From Macrocystis pyrifera (lineage: Eukaryota > Sar > Phaeophyceae > Laminariales > Laminariaceae), in the NCBI GenBank assembly GCA_031763025.1, contig JASSKH010000003.1, positions 14,070,992 through 14,134,991 on the forward strand: a stretch of DNA of 64,000 bases. The letters run 5' to 3'. The translations under genes were made by a program, and so were the position numbers. The first letter of the stretch is position 1. The number at the start of each line of letters is the position of its first letter. The notes beneath the pieces are model-generated. The model ran no database searches. It was not told the origin of the DNA and saw only the letters and a list, made by a program, of their open reading frames with translations. Positions 30,887 through 41,800 of the stretch are shown here, piece after piece.

Positions 30887-31161
30887 GGCGAGGATTGAGT
30901 AGCCGATTTGACCATGAGACCCCCAAATATTTTCTCAAATCAAAGAAAAGGCCTATGTCCAAGAACTTCAGCTACAAGAACAAGGGGAAAGGAAGCATGG
31001 CCTTCTCAACGTGTCATAAGAAGAAAAGGAGGCGTGTCTCTCGCCGCGAATTCGCCGTCGTAGATTCAGACTCGCATAGTCCTCGTTCCACAAATGTTGG
31101 CGGATCCCGTTATTTTGCACAACGACAACGTAGATATCATCAACGGCCTCGTCTGCAGTAG
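30865..31161 (+). CDS. Lys/Arg-rich ORF in right arm
   Basis: About 98 codons. KSKKRPMSKNFSYKNKGKGS, then FSTCHKKKRRRVSRREFAVV, then an acidic SDSDS-type patch. Synonymous-looking changes between the two arms and the coherent composition suggest former coding sequence, perhaps a nuclear basic protein fragment. The near-identical mirror ORF is at 30623-30886 on the minus strand. Family unknown. Confidence 0.35.
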   Translation: MRGRRCSWRGLSSRFDHETPKYFLKSKKRPMSKNFSYKNKGKGSMAFSTCHKKKRRRVSRREFAVVDSDSHSPRSTNVGGSRYFAQRQRRYHQRPRLQ

Positions 31162-31483
31162 GGTTCCTGGCGAGCTTCACACTCTGCTGATGATGTGTTT
31201 ATGTTTGGAGCCTCGAGTGTATACAATATTGTAGATATGTGTCGTATCTACCATTGCAGCAGCGGTCCTTGTACCCGTGGTGCTACCGACGGTGAGTGTC
31301 GGCTGGTAAAAGTACGTCACACCTGGCATGCCATAATCGTACAACTATGAGGCGCATTATAGTGACCGTTCGGACACAGATGACTGGCTGTATCTGGCGA
31401 GAGAATTGGCATTTTGCTTTTTCTGCGGTGAGGTGGCGGTCCTGAGCAACAAAAAAAGAAACTATGTACGACACAGGAACAGC

Positions 31484-32335
31484 CTATATTGCATGGGCTC
31501 GCCAGGCAAGGGAACATTGAGCAAGCCACAAGATGAATCTGAGCGGGAAGCCATTCAAGCCAGGGTCAAGCCGATCTCGGCTAGGCATGCCACCGGTCCT
31601 ACAACACCCTTCTGTCAGTTGAAGAGCAGTATACGCACATCCGCGCTCCCAATACCACACACCAGGGTACCGGCATGTGGTATTGGGAGCTGCTTTTAGT
31701 ACTGTCATCGGTGACTGATAGAGCAGAAACATGGTTTCCCTCTGCAAAACGGTAGTTGTGAGTTTGTAATGGTCGCCACTGGAAGGTATCATCCATGTAT
31801 TCCATGTGTCAACAAAATCTTACTCTCCATATTACCAGCAACACATGAACAATACAGAGGCCGAAGCAATCGCGGGAGTGATAAACAGCAAAGAGCACGT
31901 ACATGCACTCACCTCCAACCCGACGGCAATCGCTGTTTGGAAGTATTGAGCCCCACCCGAAGTGAAGGTGAAGTCCTGGGCGGAATGGGCAGGTACGACA
32001 CCCCATACAGCAGGAATGGAGTCGTTGGAAGTATGTAGGTGCGGAGATGCCCTGTCCTGACAGGCGATGGGAAATATATCGGAATAGTCGCAAGTAGAGT
32101 TGCAACCTGGACCCCCTCCGTGCCCGCATCTCATTCGGATGACGTCAGGCATCGCGTTTAACTGCAGAAGCAGAGGGTACAAGCCTGGGAGAGTCTGCTG
32201 TGCGACGAGCTTGCCGCAGGAAATACCTGAGGTGGTGTTAAGCATGTCGTGGTGCCTGACACTGGGGAGGATGGACCTGACGGCGGGCGTACACTTTTTC
32301 GTAGCCATAACCAGCGCAAGTTTATTTAGGTCGTC
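31484..32335 (-). CDS. 3' part of an unrecognised spliced gene
   Basis: Two exons on the minus strand share phase 0. The first is 32335-31913 (141 codons), with acceptor TTCCTGTTTCAG and donor GGAG|GTGAGT. The second is 31741-31484 (85 residues plus TAG), with acceptor CCGTTTTGCAG. The first exon begins DDLNKLALVMATKK and has a Cys-rich middle (RMRCGHGGGPGCNSTCDYSD); the second is Cys/Trp-rich (YWERGCAYTALQLTEGCC). The strong splice sites and matching phases argue for a real gene, although I know no matching domain. The Cys pairs could form disulphides or a metal site. Upstream exons should lie right of 32.34 kb; the small ORF at 32925-33167 is a candidate. Confidence 0.5.
31650..31690. repeat. 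Short hairpin within the second exon
   Basis: CTCCCAATACCACA and TGTGGTATTGGGAG form a perfect 14 bp stem separated by about 13 bases containing CCAGGGTACCGG. It falls in the last exon of the 31.5-32.3 kb gene. Confidence 0.8.
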
Positions 32336-32924
32336 CTGAAACAGGAAGAGGGGCAAAAAGGAAATATAGGGCTATAATTGAAACGTTTGGGTGTGGCGTC
32401 TTGAAAGTATTTAAATCTAGATTGATGGTCCTGTACATACTCTCAGCTCGAGAAACAACGTTAACATAAGTATATAAAAAGAAGAGAGGTATACATTAGT
32501 ATGAAAGCTATCAGAAAGTCAAGCGGTGTACATTGCCAAAGAACAGATCGGGTGTGATGCAACGTAATAATTAATTGGTAGAAGGCAGGTGTAATAACAC
32601 CAGCAGCACGACAAGTATGAAACGTATGAGAGTGTCGTATGACGTAAATATAGGCATATGTACAGTATTGAGAATGATGAGTGTGAAAGCATGATTACAG
32701 ATAAAAAGGAGGGAGCAAAACATACGCAATACGCAAATCGTAACATACACAGAACTCATAAATGCATACCTTAGTAGCGGTTCCAGCCTGGACGACGATT
32801 TGACATGGATACAAAAAAGGAATCAAGAGATGTACCTGGTAGGTATTAAGGGCAAGGGATGAAATCAGAAGGAATGTATTGTGTTGAGCTGGGTCGTAAA
32901 AACGTCATCGTATATTAGTATGCA

Positions 32925-33167
32925 TCAAAGAGAAAACGTTGTGGTAGACTGCGAGGTATTATGATCGGTTTCGCACAGAAATGAACAGTAATAAAGCGTA
33001 TTTTGCTTTGCTCGTGAATCTGGAACCATTAATATTGAGTGCTGTATCTCATCTACACTCCACCTAGCATATACGAACACACCCGATGTAGACCGACCCT
33101 TTTTAACTTCAAGAAACCCTACCTTAACCAACTGTACTCTCATGGGCTGGACAACCCTCTTCCCCAC
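32925..33167 (-). CDS. Small hypothetical ORF or exon
   Basis: 80 codons from ATG at 33167. Balanced composition (MGKRVVQPMRVQLVKVGFLE, ARWSVDEIQHSILMVPDS) looks protein-like compared with the surrounding A/T-rich sequence. It lies 590 bp upstream of the spliced gene on the same strand, so it could be its 5' exon, but no phase-compatible donor was found. Confidence 0.3.
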   Translation of the reverse strand: MGKRVVQPMRVQLVKVGFLEVKKGRSTSGVFVYARWSVDEIQHSILMVPDSRAKQNTLYYCSFLCETDHNTSQSTTTFSL

Positions 33168-33199
33168 CCCCTCTTCAACCCGGCGTACGATTGATTAAC

Positions 33200-35300
33200 T
33201 CTCCACAAACCCCAGATTTCCTTCGTTCAATTCCACATTTAATTATATATACGGTAGGCAAAGTTCGACATGAGCGATTTTATCTTCGTTCGAAGCAGGA
33301 AAATGAAAAAAGCAATTGGGATGAGGCGACGATGAAAAGCATACCCTGGTACCCAGTATTCAAACGTTCGAAACGGCAGCATCATATATAAAGACAGAAA
33401 AGGCTTTGTAGTCACCAGGTATGCTTGTACTTCGTATCATGTACGAGGACCCAAACTGGAGTGATGTCTGAAGTTCTTATTGTGAAGCAGGATCCAAGGA
33501 TTGATGGCTAAGAGTAAAGCCACGTAACATACCATGCACCTGGAAGTGTTTTGTCGTTTAGAGTTACAGGTCCTAGGTGCTTAGTGGTTAGTATTGACAG
33601 AGGTACGGGTGCATGGAATGTATCAAGGCAACTGGCATCGAACTATGCAAGAACGAGTGCTTTTTTCGGTAAACGTGTGTTATACGAAAGGTGGTGTACA
33701 CCTTCGAGTAATGAGGACGTTATGACATGGAGTCGACCCGGGGGATGCAGGTTGTGAAAGTTCAGCAGAGCTATCATCGCAGCGCAATTCAAAGAGAAAT
33801 TATATACTAACGCATGGCATATGTAGGCCTATTGACGCAGCTACGAGTACAGACTTGCAGTCGGGAACGATTATGCCAAAAGGTGCCGCTTGAAAACTTT
33901 GAAGGTTTTCTATTGTACCGTGTACATTTGCAAGACTTACCTCCAACCTATCGGCACAAGGCAAAAAGGAGGAAGAGGCGAGTGTTGAAACGCCCGTAGT
34001 CGTAGAAGTATTCGCTGTGCTCTGGCGGATGGCCTCCTGATCCAACACGCAGAAGGGAATCGGAGGAAGAGAGAGGGAGGATGTTGATGCGAGTGTTAGG
34101 TTCGAGGTTGCGCACCAATAAGAAGGAATAGCACGAAACAGACAGGGTAGATGTTGCCAGGTTCAGCAAGTGGTTGGAAAGTGCAATACATCACCTTCGC
34201 GCTTGATCCTCTAGTAGTTAACGGCATTATTGCTCGTGTGTCGATGCGTGTGGATACGTAAGGATGTGCAGAGAGGGTGTCTGAGGACGGTGCAGAGTAA
34301 GGGTAGGTCATACCGCTGGGAGTAAAACACCGCACATGCAGCATGATTGTTAAGACCGCGTTGGATATGAAACGGAAAACGCGGTTGGATTACGAGTATT
34401 AGACCGCGGCGAGACACGCAAAAAACTTGACAATTATTCATAGAGTGCGTGTGTGTTTGTTATGGAAGCGTGTGGATGTGTGGATACTGCTGTTTGAATG
34501 ATAGAAGGACGCACTCGTAGGAACTACCGGTATCCTGGTGGGTGGTATCGGGAGAGCTGATGTGCGGATGCTGCTGCTTCTTTGGTAGAAGGGAGTACTC
34601 GTAGGAATTACCGGTATATGCTATTAGTAATATTGGGAGTATACAGCAGCGGCAAGAAACAACGACTGTCAAGTCAGCGGTGTTCGTGATGTCGTCGTCA
34701 CTTTACTGATGTGTAATATGTGCGTATTTATCGTGGACATGCGTTCGTGTACGCGTGTAAGCTCCCCTGTCGCTGTGGAACAACCAGGTATGTGTGTGTG
34801 CCCAAACGTGTAAAACACTGTATAACATGTCTTGTTCGGAGTTGATTGTTTCAGAGGCCAGACGAATAATAGCTGGAGGGAGGCACCAATGACGACGCAG
34901 GGTGGTCTTATTAATAGTCGTATCGTTCGACTGATGGATGCTCTGCAGTCGTCTGTATATTAATTATCAGATGGATGTGCGTGTGGTCATCGTCGCTGAA
35001 TACGCGCGGCTATGGGTAGGGATCAACGTGTTGTGTTGTCGGCGCCGTCGTGTAGGTCCTGACGAAGAGGAGTACTTGGAAGGGCCGATCTAAGCGTTGC
35101 ACTGGAGAGACCTGCCGTAGGACAGATGGTGTGGCAATAAGAGCGGTCCGGCAAGATGAAAATTCTGCGAACAGCAAAAAAGGATGCATCAAAGATCGGC
35201 GCTTTTTTCAATACGATAAGTAGAAAAACAAAATGTGGGCGTCAAAGCTCAACTCTATTTTTAATATGTTTAGTGGACATCAGGGCTATCTGTAAATAGA
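33200..35300. other. Gene-free interval
   Basis: Only short random ORFs occur on both strands. A local duplication of ~100 bp (TAGAAGGACGCACTCGTAGG and TAGAAGGGAGTACTCGTAGG, near 34.50 and 34.59 kb) is the only structure noticed. Confidence 0.4.
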
Positions 35301-35559
35301 TATATTGGTATTCGCCATAGATTCCCAACGACGTATATCTCCTGTACTTCAATCTACCTTGACTAGTTTCCGTATTGTTCCACGAACTTTCAGCGGCTTT
35401 CAGCGACGTCCATCTATTTCCACGACGTTTGCTAATCACCGTCGATTGCCGAGAAATATTTTAATGAATTATCAAGGAAGCCACACGACACTTCGACGGG
35501 CTTGTACATTCGAGCTTTTATCAGGTTTCGCAGGTAGTACATACACATTCCCTGTCACC

Positions 35560-35945
35560 CCTAAATCTAGCTTGAATCTTACCCCTAGTCCCAAACCCAA
35601 ACCCAAACCCACCCAGATAGCTTGGTTGGTTGGTGTGTTCAGGGAAGATCCTAGGTCGCTGTGTTTGGACATACTCTAGGTCGCTGTGTTTGGAAATACT
35701 CTAGGTTGCCGTTTTTGGAAAGACTCTAGGTTGCTTTGCGGGCACGAAAAGTGTTCACAATAGTTCACTTCCAGACTATCCCCAACCCTAACCCTAGCCC
35801 CAACCCCAACCAGAGACCGGCTCGGTTGATTCGTTTTGGAAAGACTCTCGTACTTTGCTTGGAAAGACGAAGACTTTGAGTCGCTGTGGCTGGAAACACT
35901 CTTAAGTCGCTATGCTTGGAAAGGCTCTAGATCGCTGTGCGGGCA
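35560..35945 (+). repeat. ~33 bp minisatellite with telomere-like C/A-rich tracts
   Basis: Units of the type GACTCTAGGTCGCTGTGTTTGGAAA recur at about 35.65-35.75 and 35.84-35.94 kb. They are separated and preceded by CCCAAACCCAAACCC and CCCCAACCCTAACCCTAGCC tracts. The latter resemble degenerate TTAGGG-type repeats but are only ~30 bp, too short for a telomere. Confidence 0.7.
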
Positions 35946-35979
35946 GAAAATAAGGATCGCGCCAGCGCACCACTCCCAA

Positions 35980-36600
35980 GCCTGCTGCTACTTCCACGGA
36001 AGACGGTTGCCCATGAAAGTAGGTCGTTTGTACGGAATCTTCGCGGGAACTTCCATCTTCTTCCTCGGCTAGCTCCCACGTCGAACGCAAGCTTCTGTCT
36101 ACTTCCGTAGAAGTTTCTACGTAATTCCATCTACTCCCACGGAAGCTTCCACCTATTTCCATTTACTTGCATGGAAGCTTCCACGAGCTTCCGTCTAAAG
36201 CCGCGTGATGTGGAAAACCGCGGAAATTGCTGATACTTCCATGGAGGCAAGCTTACTTTCAAAGAAGCGAGAAGTTGACGATGCTTCAATGGAAGTGGAT
36301 GGAAGTAGATATACTCTTGGATGGAAGCAAAGAAGTTTCCATGACAATAGTTCGTTGTTCCCATGGAAGCTGCTTCTACGTATATATAAGCTATCTTGCT
36401 TCCAAACTATCTTGCTTCCAAATACTCTGAAGGTAAATCATCTTTTCATGGAAGATTCAGATTAGTTCCATGGCAACAGTTCGTTGGTTCCGTGAAAGTC
36501 CCGTGTTTTTTTTAGTAGAAACTTTCAACCTATTTCTCGGAAAGTTCCATGTGCTTCCATAGAAATACATAGAAGTTCGTGAAACTGAAGTGGATCAACA
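35980..36600. repeat. TTCCATGGAAGC repeat cloud, block 3
   Basis: CTTCCATGGAAGC, TTCCACGGAAG and TGGAAGTGGATGGAAG words are dense on both strands. It is the same family as the clouds at 26.7 and 28.9 kb, here with more full TTCCATGGAA palindromes. Confidence 0.85.
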
Positions 36601-36790
36601 GGTAGTTCCTTCTAGTGAACAACGGATACGTCTATATATGTCGGGCGAAGAGCCATGACCGGCGGAGCTATTGCACTCTCAGCGACAGTACACACCGTAG
36701 GAAACCCTCAGACAGATCTAGTATCCTATGGCCGCCGCCATCGCGCGCGGCAATTTGTTTATTATTCTCGGGGGCACTTTAGCTTATTGT

Positions 36791-37727
36791 CAGGGCTGTT
36801 CACGGGTCACAGGCTAAACCTCACTGGTTGAGTCGGGTCGGGTCAGCTGACTCAACCCGACCAGCGAAAAATCTGCGATGTGCTGCCCTGACCCGACTCG
36901 ACTCGAGAGGTTTTGGAAACCTCCTGACCCGACAAGACCCGTGAGATTCCATAACCTGATGACCCAACTCGACCCGACCAGCGATATTTGATATTCTCCT
37001 GAACTGACCAGACCTAGTCCGTGAGATTTGAAAAACTCCCGATCCAACCCAACCCGACCCATGAGAGTTTGAAAACCGCCTGACCCGACCCGCCAGATTC
37101 TGATAGACCCGTGAGATGCGGGTCATGTCGCGGATCGGGTCGCGTCAACCGGCGATATCTTGACCCCCGGGTTCGACCCGCGGATCTGGCCCATGGGTCG
37201 ACACTTCAAAACACAAAATCTCCTTTTTTATACCTAACAGTGATATGTGGCCTGGTAGCAGTGTGTATGGATGCATGGATATGCGTATATAGATTTGGTA
37301 GTGTTTTGTTGTTAGAAATTTATTGAGTGTTGAGTATTGGTGTACAAGAGAAGCCTCTGGGCAAGAGCGGGGTTTTTTTTTTCAAGTGTCGGGTCCGACC
37401 CGCGGGTCAGCACGAAACAACTTGCAGATCATGCTGGCCTGACCCGCGAGAAACCCGTTTCTAGCGGGTCGTGACCCGACCCGACCCGTGAGATGTTGGA
37501 CACCTCCTGACCCGACCCGACCGAACCTAACCCGACCCGTGATATTTGAAAACCTCTTGATCCGATCCGACCCAATCCGCGAGAGTTGAAAGCCTCTTGA
37601 CCCAACCCGGCCTGACTCGTGAGATTTCCAGCACCTCTTGACCCGACCCGACCCGACCAGACCCGTGAAACATTGAACACCTCCTGACCCGACCTGTGGG
37701 CTGGATCATGACCCGCGAATAGCCGTG
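36791..37727. mobile_element. Non-autonomous hAT-like element filled with GACCC repeats
   Basis: The left end CAGGGCTGTTCACGGGT matches the reverse complement of the right end (CACGGCTATTCGCGGGT) at 14 of 17 bases. Flanking octamers CTTATTGT (36783-36790) and CCTATTGT (37728-37735) are a 7/8 match. An 8 bp duplication plus CA(G/C)GGC-type ends is the hAT superfamily pattern. Inside, ~340 bp subterminal blocks of GACCCGACCCGTGAGATTTGAAA-type repeats flank a 250 bp unique core; both blocks run in the same direction. No transposase is encoded; ORFs across the repeats are artefacts. Confidence 0.8.
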
Positions 37728-38852
37728 CCTATTGTGCCCCCAATCCAGGGGCGGCGCCTTAAGCTACAGTGCTCCTGGGGGCATCGTTAGTTGAAGTGTC
37801 CCCGGGGACTCTTTTATAACCCCCTTTAGCTAATACCAGGTAGATGGTCTCAATCAATAGTTCCACCCACTAGTCCCTTTTTGAGGCCAAAGCGCATGCT
37901 GTGTAGGATACCATAGACTCGGCTCTCAGGCGTTGACTTGATTAGGGGTTGCCGTGCAGAGACTCCGAAACACTTTCACATAAACCAGATATGTATCAGA
38001 TCTAAAGTATAAGGTTGCTATGGAGTTGACCGCAATATACCTCACACAGAAGTCCCTCACACACATATACCCTGGTACCTGGTAGAGTACACATGGACTG
38101 ACGTCGCGGGGCACGGATATAACGAGGCACGCGACCGTACATACATCGAAAATCGCAACTTGAAATCGTTGTAGATTTCTTGTTGTCTGTAGATGTATGC
38201 AGACGTATGTACGTAAAACAATGACCCGCAGAAATCGTACGAATAGTGTGTGCGTGCACAACTCGTCGCGAGTCGACGAAGGAAGAAAATTCTCGCAATG
38301 AAAACGAATGCACACTCTGCGGTGGGGGAGCACCTGCTGTGTGATCCCGGGTCTAACTTACGAAGGAGAGGGAGCTGGAGAGGGTATGAAACCTGCACCA
38401 ATTTTTTGTACTTTTGTATGTATGTGGGTGAAACATGCAGACGTTCCCTAAAAAGGGGGTTCATGACATTTAAAAGTCTGCAGGCTCCAGTACATAGCTT
38501 CTATATTGTCTAAGCGCATGAATCCCGACGTCCCGACTTCCGGCTACCAGAAAATCCATCAACCATATAACTCCCCAAGCTACGTCTCGCTTGTATGTTG
38601 CTACAAGCACCAATCAACACATTTATCGCTGGGCAGCCTACTGATCTTGCTGTTTGGGAAGTAGGCTTAGTGTTGATGCTCACGCCGCCGGTATCGCCCT
38701 TTCAGTGGCGGACTTCGTAGGCGACAGTTTTACTCGCTATTGCGCAATCGGATACCGTCAGCGAGCACGCGTCGTGACATTGGCGCCATAGGCGCCTTCT
38801 CGGCGATTCTGATGTCAGCTTAGCATTTCGCCCTGCCACACAGACGTTTGCA

Positions 38853-41800
38853 ATGGATCGACACTCTATCATACCTTGTGCGTATTCACAGGTGCGGCGG
38901 ACGATCGTGGACGGATCTACTACCCTCTACAGCTCTAGCCCTAAGATGCACGTGGGAGACGTCACAACCGATGACGACTGGGTGTGGTTGAACGTGGCGA
39001 CCAGCCCTCCGCGGCACGCTCCATCACTCGACGTTGTCAAAATCCGTGACACAGGGTGTCTAGGACTTGAAGACAGAATGCAGCGAGGATGGCAGGGTGA
39101 CAATAATACCCCCCGCGAGGCCGCTTTGGAAGCGCAGCTCGGCGACATCTACACCCGCGCTGGGAGGTGCGTACGCGCCTAAATTACTCTGCTCACTTCC
39201 AACCCATCACAAACCCAACGCAGTAGTGTCAGTTCAATTGGCGTGCTGTTCCGATGCTGTTCTATGTGCGTACAGCAGCGGCGTCGACTAAACGTAGTTG
39301 TAATCGGATAGGCATTGCACAGTGCGATGGCCAATATATGGGTTGCAGTTTCTTGTGCTTTTATGGAAGCCCCCTCTCGTCAGAGAAGTGTAGAACTGTA
39401 GGTCCCCTAGCGTAGCAGGGTCACACATAGGTCTAGATTATCTAGAAGCTAGACCCTACATTTGCTGTTGTGAGATGTTGTACACAAACCGTATCGTGCA
39501 GATCTCACCAGGCAAACATGCGCGCAAGAGCCATTGTCATACGTATCCCACTCAGCAAACGTCATCTAGAGCGTGCAGATAATGTGAACCAGGGATCTAA
39601 CTTCTCCAAACGGTCTAGATTCATGAAATGGGGGTCTTATCCGTGCGATGTGTGGAAAGGTTGGTCTTGTCAGAGCGAGACCGGGTGCTTCAGTTCACAC
39701 TATTTTGTTCTGTGGTTCAGGCGAGGAGGTGCCGTAGAGGGCGCTTCAAGAGAAAGTATGCAGTCAGGCTACCCCATTTGCATCGTGAGCAGAATTTACA
39801 CACCTGCGACCTCTGCAGCGAACATCCAACAAGACTTATCTAACCGACGGGGCACAAAATTATGCCAGAAACCAACCAACACCGTAGCACAAAATATGTT
39901 ATCTCTATCCTTGTCAATAGTATTTTTATTTCCATTATCTGCGTGTCCACTGACCTACCCCCTGTCTTCCACATGATATATGATATGAACTGCAGTAGAG
40001 TAAATAGAAAAACTCGACAGCACTACGCACCGCTGTGTTGTAGAAGTGCGTAACACTTGTTCGAGTGAAGGGCAAAGACCAGCAACCCGGTCTCCGGGCG
40101 CCGAAGGCTGCTATACTCAAGCGATACTAGCTCCGCTTCAACTGGTTGCGGCGACGTTTATAACCGCAACAAATACCGTCTATTAATAGCAGGATCTCCA
40201 AAACGTCATGGTGGCTGCTGCATCGGGAACACACATGTAAAAAACGTGCATGTTGCGCATTTTTATTATCGTGCGTCTTGCTTGTCTTCGTACCGACTAC
40301 TGTAGGCTGACCGACGCGTTGGCATGCTACAGCAGTGCGGCGACAACGGGCACGCTATCAGGTCGGCAACGCTGCCACGTCGATCTCGCCCTCTGCACCG
40401 TGGCTGCTATGCGAGCAAAGAAAGTGAAAAGGAGTGGCCCGCTCTCGGGCGAGCGCGAAGAGGCTTCCTGTATCTCCTCTCTGCTCGTGAGGGCAGGGGA
40501 TACTTGCTCGGCCGGCGACACCGCCACCGCCCATGTGACGGTTGGAGTGTTCCGTCTGAGTCAGGAATGGGACACCAATGGAGCGCTTGATCACTTCTTG
40601 GCGGCCACAGCTCAGCGCGAAGATTTTTCGGTGGAGGGAGAGGGAAAAAGAGAAGTCGGGGACATGGTTCTAGACGATGGTTTCGAGTGGGGAGCAGTGT
40701 GGCTGGCTCAGGTGAGTGTTCACACAAGCTGCAGCATGCGCGATGCTTGAGGAAGACTCTCTCGCCGTGAGATTTTGAAGTGAATCTTAATCTAGGAGCG
40801 GCTAATTAGGAATATAACACGTGCTCTCGAGTGTTTTAAGTCGATCGTCTACTCCACAAGTGGCTTGGTCAGAAGGTTTTGTGACACTAGTCGCTCAACT
40901 TCGACGGCCTTTGGAAAACAGGCAACCTCGACCCGAGACCGGCTTACTAGGCAAGATCGCATATGCACATGCATGAGAAGCTTCTTTCTCTTTTCACGTG
41001 GGTTTGCACGCAATTGAAGCCCGGCAACAAGAAGCACGAGGCCTAGGAAGGGGTACAGTATAAGAACAATAGCATGCTGTCGTGGTTGATGCGACTCGGC
41101 TCCCTGCCACCAAACAAATTATCTGCACGGGTACGGTTGACCGCGATGTTAGTCGTGCCATACGACAAACTGCGGTTATGTAGCAGGGCTCCTTCCTACG
41201 GACGTATGCCGATACCTGGCTTTAACTTCTATTGCGCGTCCGGTCCGGCTATTACACCGCTCGTCGACATGCGCCGATGCTTACTTGCTTTACACGTGTG
41301 CCACAGCAGTCTTGGGGAGATACTCGTCGTGTCCAAGTATATCCCTTCTCCTACCAAAAATTGAGCGTAAGAACAACGATGCAAGAGGCAACTGAAACCA
41401 TTGGCTTATGTACCGTGTTCAGGCAATACGAGGACAGGCACACGAGGCATCGGTCGGTTTCGCATCAAATGCAACGGCTTTCGGAGAAGCGTGGGCGGGC
41501 ACCCACCTCCGAAGCTGGCGCCGCCACTTGGAGCGGAAATGCTCGGGTATTGGCATGAGTGACATCATCGAAGGGGCGGAAAGGCAAGATAACAGCTATT
41601 TAGGACAGTCGAGCATATTTCACCCCCCGCAGGAAGCATTTTGGGAGCGTTCAGTGGCCGCCATTCTGGACAGTGGATCCCCGCAAAATGGCAGACTGGT
41701 GAGAGATTCGCCGCTTACCTGCTAATTTTGGGGCGACAATAATTGTACGACGATTGCGTTCACGTCAACGATTTGAACAACGATCGCGCCAACCGTATGC

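Larger units (their letters stand above)
30598..31186. repeat. Inverted repeat, two 250 bp arms and an 89 bp spacer
   Basis: Arm 30598-30847 matches the reverse complement of 30937-31186 at about 97% identity. Outer ends are CAGAGTGTGAAG and inner ends CTTTTCTTTGATTT. Both arms encode the same Lys/Arg-rich peptide when read inward-to-outward (minus strand in the left arm, plus strand in the right). No TIR-adjacent target duplication was seen. High identity implies a recent event or ongoing gene conversion between arms. Confidence 0.95.

Noticed and set aside
35575-35815. Telomere or interstitial telomere
   Set aside because: CCCTAA-like words occur only two or three times in a row within a minisatellite; too short and irregular.
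36821-37680. Minus-strand Gly/Ser/Arg-rich repetitive ORFs
   Set aside because: They simply translate the GACCC repeats of the hAT-like element.
39470-39976. 168-codon ORF as a separate gene
   Set aside because: It lies in the first intron of the GT41 gene, has intron-like composition, and shows no domain or splice support.
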